The position numbers and the translations under genes were made by a program. The notes below the pieces were generated by a model. It saw only the letters and a list, made by a program, of their open reading frames with translations, had not been told where the DNA came from and did not search any database. Of a stretch of DNA of 64,000 nucleotides, positions 18,372-27,400 are shown in pieces. The stretch comes from Planctomycetia bacterium (GTDB lineage Bacteria > Planctomycetota > Phycisphaerae > UBA1845 > UTPLA1): the NCBI GenBank assembly GCA_015200345.1, contig CP054187.1, forward strand, positions 2,774,470 through 2,838,469, read 5' to 3'. The stretch's first letter is position 1. Every line of letters begins with the position of its first letter.

Positions 18372-18431
18372 CTTGGTATTAACAGGTCAAACGACCCCAA
18401 CGGACCCGGTATTAACGATTGCGAGGATACC

Positions 18432-18920
18432 ATGACCCAGACGGCAACAGTAGAGAGCAACGGCGCGAAGACGGATGCTTTTACGGCGAACTTCAAGGCA
18501 GCGACGGACTCGTTCCGCAACGCGATGGAGACAGGACTGCGGTTCGGCCAGGACGCCATGAAGTCGGTCAGCGACTGCTTCGGCAAGAACGAGACCGTCA
18601 ATCTGGACGAGACGCGGACGCGGGTTCAGGAGACGGCGATCGAGTCGATCAACCTGATCCGCAAGAACGCGGAGCAGGCGACGGAGATGTTCGAGGCGAA
18701 CTGCAAGGCCGGCATCGAGATGCTGAAGAAGACCTTCAACACGTTCGACCCGAACGCGAAGAACAAGGACGCCTTCGCCCAGACGCGCGAGATGTGGAAC
18801 GCGACGTTCAGCGCGATGAAATCGAGCGTTGATTCGGCCGCCGCGTTCAACACGAAGATGATCGAGAACCTGACGGGTTTTGTGAATAACGCTTTCGCGG
18901 CGCCCAAGGCCGGCCGCTGA
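18432..18920 (+). CDS. Phasin (PHA granule-associated protein)
   Basis: A small, almost wholly helical protein of 162 residues without cysteine-rich or membrane segments. It has the amphipathic, alanine/phenylalanine-spaced pattern of phasins (FKAATDSFRNAMETGLRFGQD, IESINLIRKNAEQATEMFEANCKAGIEMLKKTF). Phasins coat PHA granules and set their number and size. The identification rests on pattern, on divergence from phaR and on the phaE/phaC genes downstream. Its own promoter and a downstream terminator suggest a high-level single-gene transcript. Confidence 0.85.
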   Translation: MTQTATVESNGAKTDAFTANFKAATDSFRNAMETGLRFGQDAMKSVSDCFGKNETVNLDETRTRVQETAIESINLIRKNAEQATEMFEANCKAGIEMLKKTFNTFDPNAKNKDAFAQTREMWNATFSAMKSSVDSAAAFNTKMIENLTGFVNNAFAAPKAGR

Positions 18921-19085
18921 ATTCGGGCTGATCCCCGGATGAACGCAGGCCCCTGGCCGTTCGCGAAGCACAAGCGTGATGAACCACCGGCATGATTTGC
19001 ACCACCGCCGCGAAACGTTGACGCACACCTTGATGACTGTCGCGGCGCACACGACCCCACTCCACCCATGCCGGTGTTAATCGAG

Positions 19086-19124
19086 AAGGCCACGGGCGCG
19101 AATCCTCGCCCCGTGGCCTTTTTC
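19086..19124 (+). terminator. Rho-independent terminator after the phasin gene
   Basis: Perfect 11-bp stem AAGGCCACGGG / CCCGTGGCCTT followed by TTTT, 165 bp past the phasin stop codon and before phaE. Confidence 0.8.
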
Positions 19125-19180
19125 ATGCTCCCGCGCGGTAAGATAGGAGATTGCCGCCGCGCGATGGAAGGAAACAAGAC

Positions 19181-19675
19181 ATGGCAAGCACAACCGATCA
19201 AGGGGCCAACGCCGACCCGTTCACGCAGTTCTGGAGCGATTATTTCGCTCGCGTGGGGATCGGCGCGCCGCAGGCCCCGCCCTCGCCCGGAACGGCCTCG
19301 GCTGACGCGGTGAAGCAGATGCAGCGCATGTTCCTCGACTCGCTCGCGAAGTATTGCGACGATTTCATGCGCTCCGAGCAGTTCCTCGCGATGATGAAGC
19401 AGTCGATGGATCAGTCGCTGGCGTTCAAGCAGCAACTGGACCAGTTCCTGACGCGGCTTCATCAGGGCAGCCAGTCGCCGAGTCTGTCGGACATCACCGA
19501 TCTGGCCGGCACGCTGCGAAATATCGAATCACGTATTCTGAATCGTCTGTCGGACCTGGAGCATCGTGTCGCAGCGGTGGAAGACGGTCGCGGGGTCAAA
19601 CCCGCGGCTGACCGATCGAACCGAGACGCCGGCAAGTCCCGGCCTCACAAAGCTCCGACCCGACGACGCAAGTAA
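19181..19675 (+). CDS. phaE: PHA synthase subunit PhaE (class III)
   Basis: PhaE is the non-catalytic partner required by class III PHA synthase. This 164-residue version starts at ATG 19181 (GGAAGGA upstream). It has an aromatic-rich N-terminus (DPFTQFWSDYFARVG), a long amphipathic helix region (MFLDSLAKYCDDFMRSEQFLAMMKQSMDQSLAFKQQLD) with the NIESRILNRLSDLEHRVAAVE coiled coil, and a basic tail. It is much shorter than classical PhaE (about 350 residues). Position 90 bp before phaC supports the call. Confidence 0.75.
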   Translation: MASTTDQGANADPFTQFWSDYFARVGIGAPQAPPSPGTASADAVKQMQRMFLDSLAKYCDDFMRSEQFLAMMKQSMDQSLAFKQQLDQFLTRLHQGSQSPSLSDITDLAGTLRNIESRILNRLSDLEHRVAAVEDGRGVKPAADRSNRDAGKSRPHKAPTRRRK

Positions 19676-19766
19676 GCGAACGGCCGCCGGCGACTCCCGC
19701 CTGGCGGCCTTCGCTGTTTCACGAACCGGAGAGTGACGCGCGAGGCCGCGCGATAAGAAAGCCACG

Positions 19767-20870
19767 ATGAGCACGATACCGAGCAATCCGTTTTTGAATA
19801 TGTTTCCGCAGGCGTCATCGTTTCAGCCGGACTTTGACGGTTTCTTTCAGCGTCTGGCGGCGATGCCGCGCGTGATGGAGATCGCTCGCAAGGTGAAGGT
19901 CGGAGCGACGCCGTACGACGTGACGTACCGCGAGGACAAGCTGACGGTGCGGCGCTATCGCTCGGAGGTCGAGCAGAAGCACGCGACGCCGCTGCTGCTG
20001 GTCTTCGCGCTGGTGAACCGCCCGTACATTCTCGACCTGCTGCCGCACAAGAGCGTGGTGCAGCAGTTCCTCCGGGGCGGGTTTGATGTGTTCCTCATCG
20101 ATTGGGGGGTGCCGACGATTGCCGATCGCCATCTGACGCTCGAGCATTACATCGAGCGGTACATGCACAACGTCGTGCAGCATGTGTGCGAGGAGACGGG
20201 TCAGGATCAGACCTCGCTGCTGGGTTACTGCATGGGCGGCACGATGAGTGCCATTTATACGTCGCTTCATCAGGAGCTGGTGAAGAACTTCATCCTCATG
20301 GCGGCTCCGGTGGACTGGTCCAATCGCGAGAGCCTGCTGGCCGTGTGGACCGATCCGAAGTGGTTTGACGTTGACAAAGTGATTGATACGTTCGGCAACG
20401 CGGTGCCCGACTGGCTGCAAGGCTCGTTCGGGATGCTCAAGCCGGTGTCGAATTACATCGAGAAGTACCTCGGCTTTTACGAGAAGATGACGGACGAGAA
20501 GTTCCTGGAGGAGTTTTTCGCGATGGAGACGTGGGTGAACGACAACATCCCCGTCGCCGGCGAGACGTTCCGCCAGTTTGTGAAGGACTTTTTCCAAAAT
20601 AACATGCTGGTGCAGGGCCAGTTCCGCCTCGGCAACAAGCCGGTGAAGCTGGAGAACATCACCTGCCCGGTGCTGAACCTGATGGCATCGGGCGATCACC
20701 TGGTGCCGTGCGGCCAGAGCGCGCCGTTCAACGATCTGGTCGGCTCACGCGATCGGAAGGCGATCACCTTTCCCGCGGGGCATATCGGCCTGTCGGTGGG
20801 ATCCAAGGCGCAGAAGGAGTTGTGGCCGCAGGCGGTGGAATGGCTGGCGCAGCGGAGTGAGCAGCTTTAA
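19767..20870 (+). CDS. phaC: Poly(3-hydroxyalkanoate) synthase, class III subunit PhaC
   Basis: PhaC polymerises (R)-3-hydroxyacyl-CoA into storage polyester. The alpha/beta-hydrolase fold carries the lipase-like box GYCMGG with nucleophile C155, aspartate D310 in ASGDHLVP and histidine H339 in AGHIGLSVG, spaced as in class III enzymes. Its length (367 residues) is that of class III, not the ~590 of class I. The conserved FLIDWGVP and DWSNRESLLAVWTDPKWFD segments are present. It works as a complex with PhaE encoded just upstream. Confidence 0.95.
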   Translation: MSTIPSNPFLNMFPQASSFQPDFDGFFQRLAAMPRVMEIARKVKVGATPYDVTYREDKLTVRRYRSEVEQKHATPLLLVFALVNRPYILDLLPHKSVVQQFLRGGFDVFLIDWGVPTIADRHLTLEHYIERYMHNVVQHVCEETGQDQTSLLGYCMGGTMSAIYTSLHQELVKNFILMAAPVDWSNRESLLAVWTDPKWFDVDKVIDTFGNAVPDWLQGSFGMLKPVSNYIEKYLGFYEKMTDEKFLEEFFAMETWVNDNIPVAGETFRQFVKDFFQNNMLVQGQFRLGNKPVKLENITCPVLNLMASGDHLVPCGQSAPFNDLVGSRDRKAITFPAGHIGLSVGSKAQKELWPQAVEWLAQRSEQL

Positions 20871-20958
20871 TCTTGCGCGCGGAGTCGCGTGGAGAAGTTT
20901 GTGGAGTCGGGGAGGTCGAAAGCTCCCAGGGGGCTTTCACGAGAAAATGGGGTGACGT

Positions 20959-21774
20959 ATGGAACTGACCGGCAAGACGGCGGTGGTGACCGGCGCGGCG
21001 AGCGGGATCGGCCGAGCGACGTGCGAGGCGATGATCAAGCATGGGATCGCGACGATCGGTGCGGTGGATCGCAGTCCGGCGATGCACGATACGGCGCAGG
21101 CGATCAACGTTGAATTCGGTCGCGAGGTGATGGTGCCGTTCGTGGGCGACGTGACGAGCGACGAGTTTCGCCAGAGTGTGTACGGGGACCTGAAGCGTCG
21201 GTTCGGGCCGGTGCACGTGTGCGTGCCGGCGGCGGGAATCACGCGCGATCGGCTGGCGGTGAAGGTGAACAAAGAGACGGGCCGGGCGGATATCTATCCG
21301 CGCAAGGACATCGAAGAAGTGTTCGCGGTGAACCTGATCGCGCCGATTTACTGGGCGCTGGAGGCGGTCGCGAGCGTGGCCGAGGATCGCGTCAAGCGCG
21401 GGCTGGGCCGGTGGGAGCCGGCCGAGCGGACGCAGGGCGCGATCGTGCTGATCGGCTCGGTGTCGTCGGCTGGGAACCGCGGGCAGATTTCATACGCAAC
21501 GGCCAAGGCGGGGCTGGAGGGCGCGCAGGCGACGCTGGCGAAAGAGACAATCTTCTACGGTGTGCGGTGCAGCATCATCCACCCCGGGTACACCGACACG
21601 CCGATGGTCCGGGCGCTGGGCGAGGACCTGATCGAGCAGGCGATTCTCCCGCAGACGCAGTTGCGGCGACTGCTGCGTCCGGATGAAGTGGCCGATGCGA
21701 TCGTGTTCATGCTTCGCAACAGCGCGGTGAGCGGGTCGCTGTGGGTCGACGCGGGCTGGCACCCGGCGGCGTGA
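20959..21774 (+). CDS. Short-chain dehydrogenase/reductase, acetoacetyl-CoA reductase (PhaB)-like
   Basis: A classical SDR with the cofactor loop TGAASGIG (residues 11-18), catalytic serine in IGSVSS, the YATAK catalytic pair, and the usual IHPGYTDTPM segment; 271 residues. Following phaC it most likely supplies (R)-3-hydroxybutyryl-CoA from acetoacetyl-CoA using NADPH, which is the PhaB role. SDR sequences alone do not fix substrate. A 20-residue insertion after NKETGRADIYPRKD is unusual for PhaB. An imperfect GAAAGC...GCTTTC hairpin lies between phaC and this gene at about 20919-20940. Confidence 0.75.
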   Translation: MELTGKTAVVTGAASGIGRATCEAMIKHGIATIGAVDRSPAMHDTAQAINVEFGREVMVPFVGDVTSDEFRQSVYGDLKRRFGPVHVCVPAAGITRDRLAVKVNKETGRADIYPRKDIEEVFAVNLIAPIYWALEAVASVAEDRVKRGLGRWEPAERTQGAIVLIGSVSSAGNRGQISYATAKAGLEGAQATLAKETIFYGVRCSIIHPGYTDTPMVRALGEDLIEQAILPQTQLRRLLRPDEVADAIVFMLRNSAVSGSLWVDAGWHPAA

Positions 21775-21784
21775 GGCGTTTTCG

Positions 21785-23449
21785 TCACGGGGAACCGCCG
21801 TTTCCGGTGCCGCCTTCGGCGCGTCCTGCGCGGGCCGTTTCGCCGCCGGCGCGCGTGGCCAGCGGATTCTTATACGTCTTCCAGGAATGCTCCGGGCGGC
21901 TCAAGATTTCCTGAAGCACCGCGTTCACCGCCTCCGCCTCCTTGACTTTGCCATCGGCCGCCGCCTGCGCGATCAGGTGCTCGGCTTGCGGCACGAATTC
22001 CTGATAGAACCGTTCGGCCACCTCGAACATGCCGTGCCAGTGCGTGTAATCCGGCCCCATCATGGACGCACCCATGCGGGCCCGTCGGCCCTCGTGGTGC
22101 CAGAGCAGGTACCAGGTCCACTCGATTTCCTCGTCGAAGTCCTGCTTGGTGAGTAATCCCTGGTCATGGAAGGCGGTGATGACCCGCTTGCCCGCCTTGG
22201 CGAATTTTTCGTTGAACAGCACGACGAGATTGTCGTACTGCGTGTAGAACCCGTTCACGTAGTCGGGGGTGTGGCAATGCAGACAAACGTCCTTCATGCG
22301 GTTGCGCTTCTGCTCGGCCGTATCGACGATCAGCGCCGCGCGCTTCGCCGGGTCCGTCTCGGTCACGATCTTGTGATCCTTGTCCACGTCCATGACCAGG
22401 CTGATCGGCGGGCGATTGGTCCAACTGATGCGCTCGCCCGGGTCGTGCGTGATGCGGCCGCCGTTCTTGGTGTTGCCCGACATGTGGCACGTCGCGCAGG
22501 TCGGAGCGGCCGAGTAATCCTTGCCGAGAATCCACGATTCGGAATCCAGATTCATCTGATCTTTGAGATCGCGGAAGGCGATGCCGTGCTTGGATTCCTC
22601 GTAGATTTCCTTTTGCGGGTGGTCCGGCCCCATGTGGCACTTGCCGCAGCTTTCCGGCTGGCGCGCTCGCCGCGGAGAAAAGTCATGCCGGCTATGACAG
22701 GCCGAGCAGGATCCCAGCGAGCCATCGAGATTGATGCGTCCAATGCCCGTGTTCGGCCAGGTGTCGGGGTGGTAGCGCGGTTTACCCTCTTCGTTTCGCA
22801 GGAGGTTCGCCAGCACGATCGTGTTGGTCGGCTTGCCATCGGGTCCCGGTTTGAGATCGTCCACCGTGACCATGCCGCCGTCCTTGGTCATCAGTCCGAC
22901 CTTGCCGCCGTGGCATTGCCGGCAGCCGAGCGTGGCACTGGCCATGCCGTTGACCTGGGTGATCTCCATGCCGGGGGTCGGTGAGTGCGGATTGAAGAAG
23001 CCGCGCATGCCTTCGGCCGTCTCGGCGAGGATGTTGTCGAGCGAGGCGAGGATGTTTCCGCCCTTGGAGTGGTGGCTGACGGCGAATTCCTCGGACTCCT
23101 TCACATGGCAGCGGGCACAGTCGCGTGGTGAGACAACCGTCGCAACGTGGACGCCGTAATGGTCGAAGCCGTCGGCGTCGCCCTTCTCCGCCTGATGACA
23201 CTCGACGCAGCCGACGCCTTTGTGCGCGTGGGTGCTGCCTTTCCAGTGTTCAACAATGGCCGGAGACGATTGCGCGTGGCAGTCGACGCAGTTGCGGCTG
23301 GACTCGGGCGTGAGCGCGAGCACGGTTGACATCGGCATTTTGTGCGGAGGGAGATGCCGTCGAGACTCGGTCTCTGCCACCATGATGAGGGCGGCGCACA
23401 GCGCGACGCCGAGGACAAATACGATGATGCGTTTCATATTCAGGGACAT
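21785..23449 (-). CDS. Octaheme cytochrome c of the hydroxylamine oxidoreductase (HAO) family
   Basis: Exported protein of 554 residues with a signal peptide or anchor (about 6-25) and exactly eight CxxCH motifs at C54, C81, C111, C176, C248, C268, C318 and C389. The spacing and the later block HHEGRRARMGASMMGPDYTHWHG (about 451-473) mark the HAO family. In oxidising HAOs a tyrosine after the last heme cross-links the catalytic heme; Y468 lies in the candidate region, but an alignment is needed to say whether it is that residue. Family members oxidise hydroxylamine or hydrazine or reduce nitrite. It is last in an operon after a Rieske protein and a cytochrome b, so it may pass electrons to or from quinones through them. 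Its ribosome site is GAGGAA. Confidence 0.85.
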   Translation of the reverse strand: MSLNMKRIIVFVLGVALCAALIMVAETESRRHLPPHKMPMSTVLALTPESSRNCVDCHAQSSPAIVEHWKGSTHAHKGVGCVECHQAEKGDADGFDHYGVHVATVVSPRDCARCHVKESEEFAVSHHSKGGNILASLDNILAETAEGMRGFFNPHSPTPGMEITQVNGMASATLGCRQCHGGKVGLMTKDGGMVTVDDLKPGPDGKPTNTIVLANLLRNEEGKPRYHPDTWPNTGIGRINLDGSLGSCSACHSRHDFSPRRARQPESCGKCHMGPDHPQKEIYEESKHGIAFRDLKDQMNLDSESWILGKDYSAAPTCATCHMSGNTKNGGRITHDPGERISWTNRPPISLVMDVDKDHKIVTETDPAKRAALIVDTAEQKRNRMKDVCLHCHTPDYVNGFYTQYDNLVVLFNEKFAKAGKRVITAFHDQGLLTKQDFDEEIEWTWYLLWHHEGRRARMGASMMGPDYTHWHGMFEVAERFYQEFVPQAEHLIAQAAADGKVKEAEAVNAVLQEILSRPEHSWKTYKNPLATRAGGETARAGRAEGGTGNGGSP

Positions 23450-23472
23450 GGGGGTTCCTCATTCACTTGCGT

Positions 23473-24945
23473 TCACACCAGCGATTCCCAGACCGTGAAA
23501 GCCAGAAAGGTCACAAAGGCGATGATGCCGACGTAAATGCCGACGTCTTTCTTCGGCGCGAGGCGCTCCAGCAGCGCGTCGATCCAGGGCCACAACACGA
23601 TCATGCCGACGAGCAGGCCCGAAAGGATGACGGCTGTATTCAGGCCGGTCAGCTTGAGCATGCGGAACTGGAAGAAGAAATACCACTCGGGCTTGATGTG
23701 ATCCGGCGTGACGAGCGGATTGGCTTTTTCGCCCAGGCCCGCCGGAAAGACCAGGGTCATCAGCGTGAGCAGGAACAACAGCAGCGTGCCGATGAGCAGC
23801 TCCGTGATGATGTGATCGGGGAAGAAATTAAAGGGTTTGTCCTCGCCCTTGCCCTCGATGAAGCGGTCCTGTCGGCTGATGCCGTAGACCGTCGTGATCG
23901 CGAGCAACACGGTCATTGCGATCCAGCCTGCCGGAAACAGCGCCTCGCGATGTGTCAGATCGAAGACCAGCTTGCCAAGGGCGAGAATGCTCATCGCCAG
24001 CCAGAGCAGCAGTCCGTAGGTGTGCCCCCGGAAGAGCAGGACCGACGCGGTCGCGACCATCACACCGCTGACGAGCCACAGCAGCCTCGCGCTTTGAGCA
24101 CTCAACTCGTACGCGATGATTGTCAGGGGCGCGGCGCGAAACGCGGCCATGTACAGGCAGGCCAGCGCGCCGACGGCGGCCAGCAGGGCCATGAGTCTCA
24201 CGCCGAGCAGGTTCCGTGCGAGCGTGAGCTGCTCGGTCGAGCGCAAGCGCGGGTCGCTGAAAGACAAGTCGGACACACCGTGCAATCGCAGGACGGCAAT
24301 GTGCAGCCCGATGAGAATGATCGTGACGACCGGCAGGATGCCCACGTGCAGGTTGTACATGCGCGTGAGCGTGTTCGGGCCGATGTCCTCGCCGCCGCGC
24401 ATGAACGTCGCGAGGGCCGGGCCGATCAACGGGACGTGGGCGACCAGTTCGGACGCGACGGTGATGCCCCAGTAGCTAAGTTGCTCCTGAATGAGCGAAT
24501 AGCCTGTGAATCCGAGCGAAAGCGTGCAGAGCAGCAGGCCGCAGCCGATCACCCAGTTGACCTGCCGCGGATGACGGAACGCGCAGGAGAAAAAGACCCG
24601 GCACATGTGCAGCAGGACCGTGATGATCATCAGGTTCGCGGCCCACTTGTGAATGCTGCGGATGAACCAGCCGTAGGGCACGGCGTGCGTGATGGCGTTG
24701 ACGCTGTCGTAGGCGTGATCGGGCGACGGGACGTAATAAAATGACAGAAGAATTCCGGTCGTGATCTGGATGAGAAACAGGTACGCCGGCGTGCCGCCCA
24801 GCGCGAACCACCAGCGCTTGATGTGTCCTGGCACCGGCTCGTTGGTGACTTCCTGAACCTTGCCCCAATCGACCGGCAGCAGTTGCCAGAGCCGGCCGCC
24901 AGCCGCACGAACATGCCGCTCTCCTGCAACGGGATCATGCGCCAT
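23473..24945 (-). CDS. Cytochrome b/b6 fused to subunit IV, bc-complex type
   Basis: A 490-residue quinol-cytochrome c oxidoreductase core. The N-terminal four-helix heme b domain (about 30-225) has the histidine-bearing helices (FIRSIHKWAANLMIITVLLHMCRVFF and LTRMYNLHVGILPVVTIILIGLHIAVL). About 100 residues of extra hydrophobic helices follow (250-345), then the subunit IV part with the Qo-site motif PEWYFFF (about 410). It would be an integral inner-membrane protein. It overlaps the upstream Rieske gene by 11 bp, and the octaheme HAO-like gene starts 23 bp downstream. The fused form with extra helices is less usual than separate b6 and subunit IV. Confidence 0.9.
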   Translation of the reverse strand: MAHDPVAGERHVRAAGGRLWQLLPVDWGKVQEVTNEPVPGHIKRWWFALGGTPAYLFLIQITTGILLSFYYVPSPDHAYDSVNAITHAVPYGWFIRSIHKWAANLMIITVLLHMCRVFFSCAFRHPRQVNWVIGCGLLLCTLSLGFTGYSLIQEQLSYWGITVASELVAHVPLIGPALATFMRGGEDIGPNTLTRMYNLHVGILPVVTIILIGLHIAVLRLHGVSDLSFSDPRLRSTEQLTLARNLLGVRLMALLAAVGALACLYMAAFRAAPLTIIAYELSAQSARLLWLVSGVMVATASVLLFRGHTYGLLLWLAMSILALGKLVFDLTHREALFPAGWIAMTVLLAITTVYGISRQDRFIEGKGEDKPFNFFPDHIITELLIGTLLLFLLTLMTLVFPAGLGEKANPLVTPDHIKPEWYFFFQFRMLKLTGLNTAVILSGLLVGMIVLWPWIDALLERLAPKKDVGIYVGIIAFVTFLAFTVWESLV

Positions 24946-25444
24946 AGGGCGAATCCTCCGAGACCATCACATAGACCCATCGCGTCCGCGCGTCGACGCG
25001 CACGTCGTACTCGATGAGGTTTTTCTTCTCCTGCGCCGGCGGACCGGAGACCGCCACGCCGTTCCGGTCGAAGATTCCTTCGTGGCAGGGGCAGCGGAAG
25101 CGCTCGGCGCCGGCCTCCCAATGAACCTTGCAACCCAGGTGAGGGCACTTGGTCGACAACGCGCGAAAATCCTTCCCCGGTTCGTTCGGATTCTCGGCAA
25201 TCCGCGCAACGATGATCTCCTGCCCGCGCGGATCGCGCACGGTCCGCGTCGTGCCGAGAGGGAGATCCTCCATCGTGCCGATAAACATCTCGCGGCGGCG
25301 GCCTTTCCGGCGAAGCGGCACGAGGTATTGAAAGAAATGCAGCGCTCCGGCGCCGTAGCCGGCGACCAGGCCGACCCCCATCAGGAACCACGAGAGCAAT
25401 CCACGCCGCGTCGTCCCTTCACCGATTTCGGTTTCATATGCCAT
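24935..25444 (-). CDS. Rieske [2Fe-2S] protein
   Basis: Membrane-anchored Rieske subunit of the bc-type complex. One N-terminal transmembrane helix (about 17-40) comes after a twin-arginine-like TTRRGLL. The cluster-binding loops are CPHLGC (C100, H102, disulfide C105) and CPCHEG (C118, disulfide C120, H121). All ligands and the disulfide pair are present. ATG at 25444 is chosen for its GGGAG ribosome site. It is first gene of the Rieske-cytochrome b-octaheme operon. Confidence 0.92.
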   Translation of the reverse strand: MAYETEIGEGTTRRGLLSWFLMGVGLVAGYGAGALHFFQYLVPLRRKGRRREMFIGTMEDLPLGTTRTVRDPRGQEIIVARIAENPNEPGKDFRALSTKCPHLGCKVHWEAGAERFRCPCHEGIFDRNGVAVSGPPAQEKKNLIEYDVRVDARTRWVYVMVSEDSPYGA

Positions 25445-25621
25445 GCCGATTCTCCCAGACATGCAGTATGGCCATGACAAGCATCCTTTGTCAGCCCAGC
25501 ATGACTACGGCGGCGGCGAGCCTAAGTCATCGCCATGCCGATTGTCCACCAGGAATCCGCAGCCGTGACGATGACGGCCGTGCTTTTCGCGCTGCCATGG
25601 TGCGAGTTTCCTCATTCCGGC

Positions 25622-27400
25622 TCATTCTGTGGCTTTCAGCATCTCGCGCACGGGCGGCGCATAGGTCGCATCCAGATTGGCAGCTTCTTCCAGCAACCGG
25701 CGTGCTGCGTCGAACCGCCCGAGTGCCCAATTCAGCCGCCCCAGATTGAATCGCGCCGCGGCGAACGCAGGTCGCAATTGGATCGCCCGTGTGAGATGGT
25801 GCTCCGCTGCGACCCAGTCGCCGGTTTCCGCGAGCAGCAGTCCCAAATTGTTGTGTGCGTCCGCGTCGTGCGGCGCCAGCTCGATCGCCCGACGATAGGC
25901 GCCGATTGCCTCGCGCGTTCGGCCGAGCGTCGCGAGGATCACGCCGTGGTTGTACTGGCCTTGCGCGTTCCACGGGTAGACTTGAACCGCCCGCGCGAGA
26001 TGCACCGCCGCTTCGTTCAGCCGTCCCTGTTCGGCCAGCGTCCGACCTGACGCGCCGTGCAGATCCGCGAGGCGACGCCGCTGGTCGACCGGATGAAACA
26101 GCCCCCACCGCTCGCAAGCCTCGAAGTGATCGATGGCGGCCAGGAGCGACGTGGATGGCTCCGCGCCGGCCGCGATGGATCGATCAGGCAGCGTCGGAAC
26201 AACCGAGTCGAACAGGCGATTGCCCCGAAAGGCGTGGTAACGAATGAACCCGCTGTGCACCGTCAGCGCCAGGAGACCGATGGTAGCGGTCGCAAACACC
26301 CGGCCGCCGCGCGTGAGGCTGCCGTGGGCCTTGATTTGCCAGCGGTTGAATCGCAGATCGCGCCGGCGGAAGCTCCGTCCGACGAGAACGGTCCAATATG
26401 CAAGGATGCAGCCGATCGCCAGCGTGAGGAGGAACGGCACGAGGTCATACAGCCCGCGAAAGATGAGGAGTGACGCTATTAGGACGCACGCCATCACGAG
26501 TTCCTCGGCCCATGTGAAGTCGTACGGTGGACGCGCGACGCGCGCCGTGCTGCCGATGGTCAGGATGGCAGGCTGGGCGAGTCCGTACGCAATGCGGCCC
26601 TCGGGGCAGGCGGCGACGCAGTCGAGGTCCTTGAGGCAGGCAGGATCGGTGACGCGGCCGAACGCGGCCAATTCGCGGTGAACCAGCACATGCGATTGGC
26701 AGACCGCGGTGCACTTGCCGCACTGGGAGCAGTCGCCGCGAGCGACGATGCGGCCCGGGGCGAAGCGGTCGGCGATGCGAAAGATCGCGCCGTAGGGACA
26801 GGCATAGGTGCAGAAGCCGCGCGAACCGAGCATGTAGACGATTACGAATCCGCACACAAAGAACGTGAGCAGGGTGACGCCGAGGCCGGGCAGGTTTCGC
26901 CAGAAGTCGGCGGTCAGGAACGAGGCCCATCCCTGCTCGTCGGTGCGGAGGTGCAGGGCCGGCATCGGTCGCCGTTCGAGCCAGCGCCGGAGCTGGGGCC
27001 AGACGAACATATACAACATGGCTGTGACGGGCACCCACTTCAACAGCCGCGAGCGGATCGGCTTGGGGTGAATGCGCATGTACGACAACAACCAGGCGGC
27101 GAGATCTTCCAGTGCCAGAATGTGGCAGCCCCAGGAGCAGAAAAACCGTCCGAAGAAAACCGTGGCGAGCAAGACAATGGCCATGAAGACAAAGCCCGCG
27201 GTCACGATGCCCAGTTCGAGCGTATACATCACTTCGTTGAGTTCGAGCGGAGCGAGCGTGCGGCCGGCGAGCTTCCAGTGAATCAGGTGGACGATGAAAA
27301 GAAGGTACACGGTCGCGAGGCAGATCGCACGGCGGCGAGAGTAATCGCGCCGAGGGGGCGGTGCGGGGCGGCGACGGGTCTCAACAGACTTCTTGACCAT
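25622..27400 (-). CDS. CcoG/NapH-like polyferredoxin fused to TPR domain
   Basis: Membrane ferredoxin related to CcoG/RdxA and NapH. Several transmembrane helices are interspersed with cysteine motifs FFCSWGCH, GFCTYACPYG, CSQCGKCTAVC and CLKDLDCVAACPEG, enough for two [4Fe-4S] clusters. From about residue 440 to the end it carries a tetratricopeptide array (for example AEQGRLNEAAVHLARAVQVYP, LGRTREAIGAYRRAIELAP). Such proteins usually serve copper-oxidase assembly or quinol-linked electron transfer; the TPR fusion suggests a docking role. ATG 27400 is used; an ATG at 27442 adds 14 residues. It lies upstream of the Rieske gene on the same strand, 180 bp apart, and may share its regulation. 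Confidence 0.75.
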   Translation of the reverse strand: MVKKSVETRRRPAPPPRRDYSRRRAICLATVYLLFIVHLIHWKLAGRTLAPLELNEVMYTLELGIVTAGFVFMAIVLLATVFFGRFFCSWGCHILALEDLAAWLLSYMRIHPKPIRSRLLKWVPVTAMLYMFVWPQLRRWLERRPMPALHLRTDEQGWASFLTADFWRNLPGLGVTLLTFFVCGFVIVYMLGSRGFCTYACPYGAIFRIADRFAPGRIVARGDCSQCGKCTAVCQSHVLVHRELAAFGRVTDPACLKDLDCVAACPEGRIAYGLAQPAILTIGSTARVARPPYDFTWAEELVMACVLIASLLIFRGLYDLVPFLLTLAIGCILAYWTVLVGRSFRRRDLRFNRWQIKAHGSLTRGGRVFATATIGLLALTVHSGFIRYHAFRGNRLFDSVVPTLPDRSIAAGAEPSTSLLAAIDHFEACERWGLFHPVDQRRRLADLHGASGRTLAEQGRLNEAAVHLARAVQVYPWNAQGQYNHGVILATLGRTREAIGAYRRAIELAPHDADAHNNLGLLLAETGDWVAAEHHLTRAIQLRPAFAAARFNLGRLNWALGRFDAARRLLEEAANLDATYAPPVREMLKATE

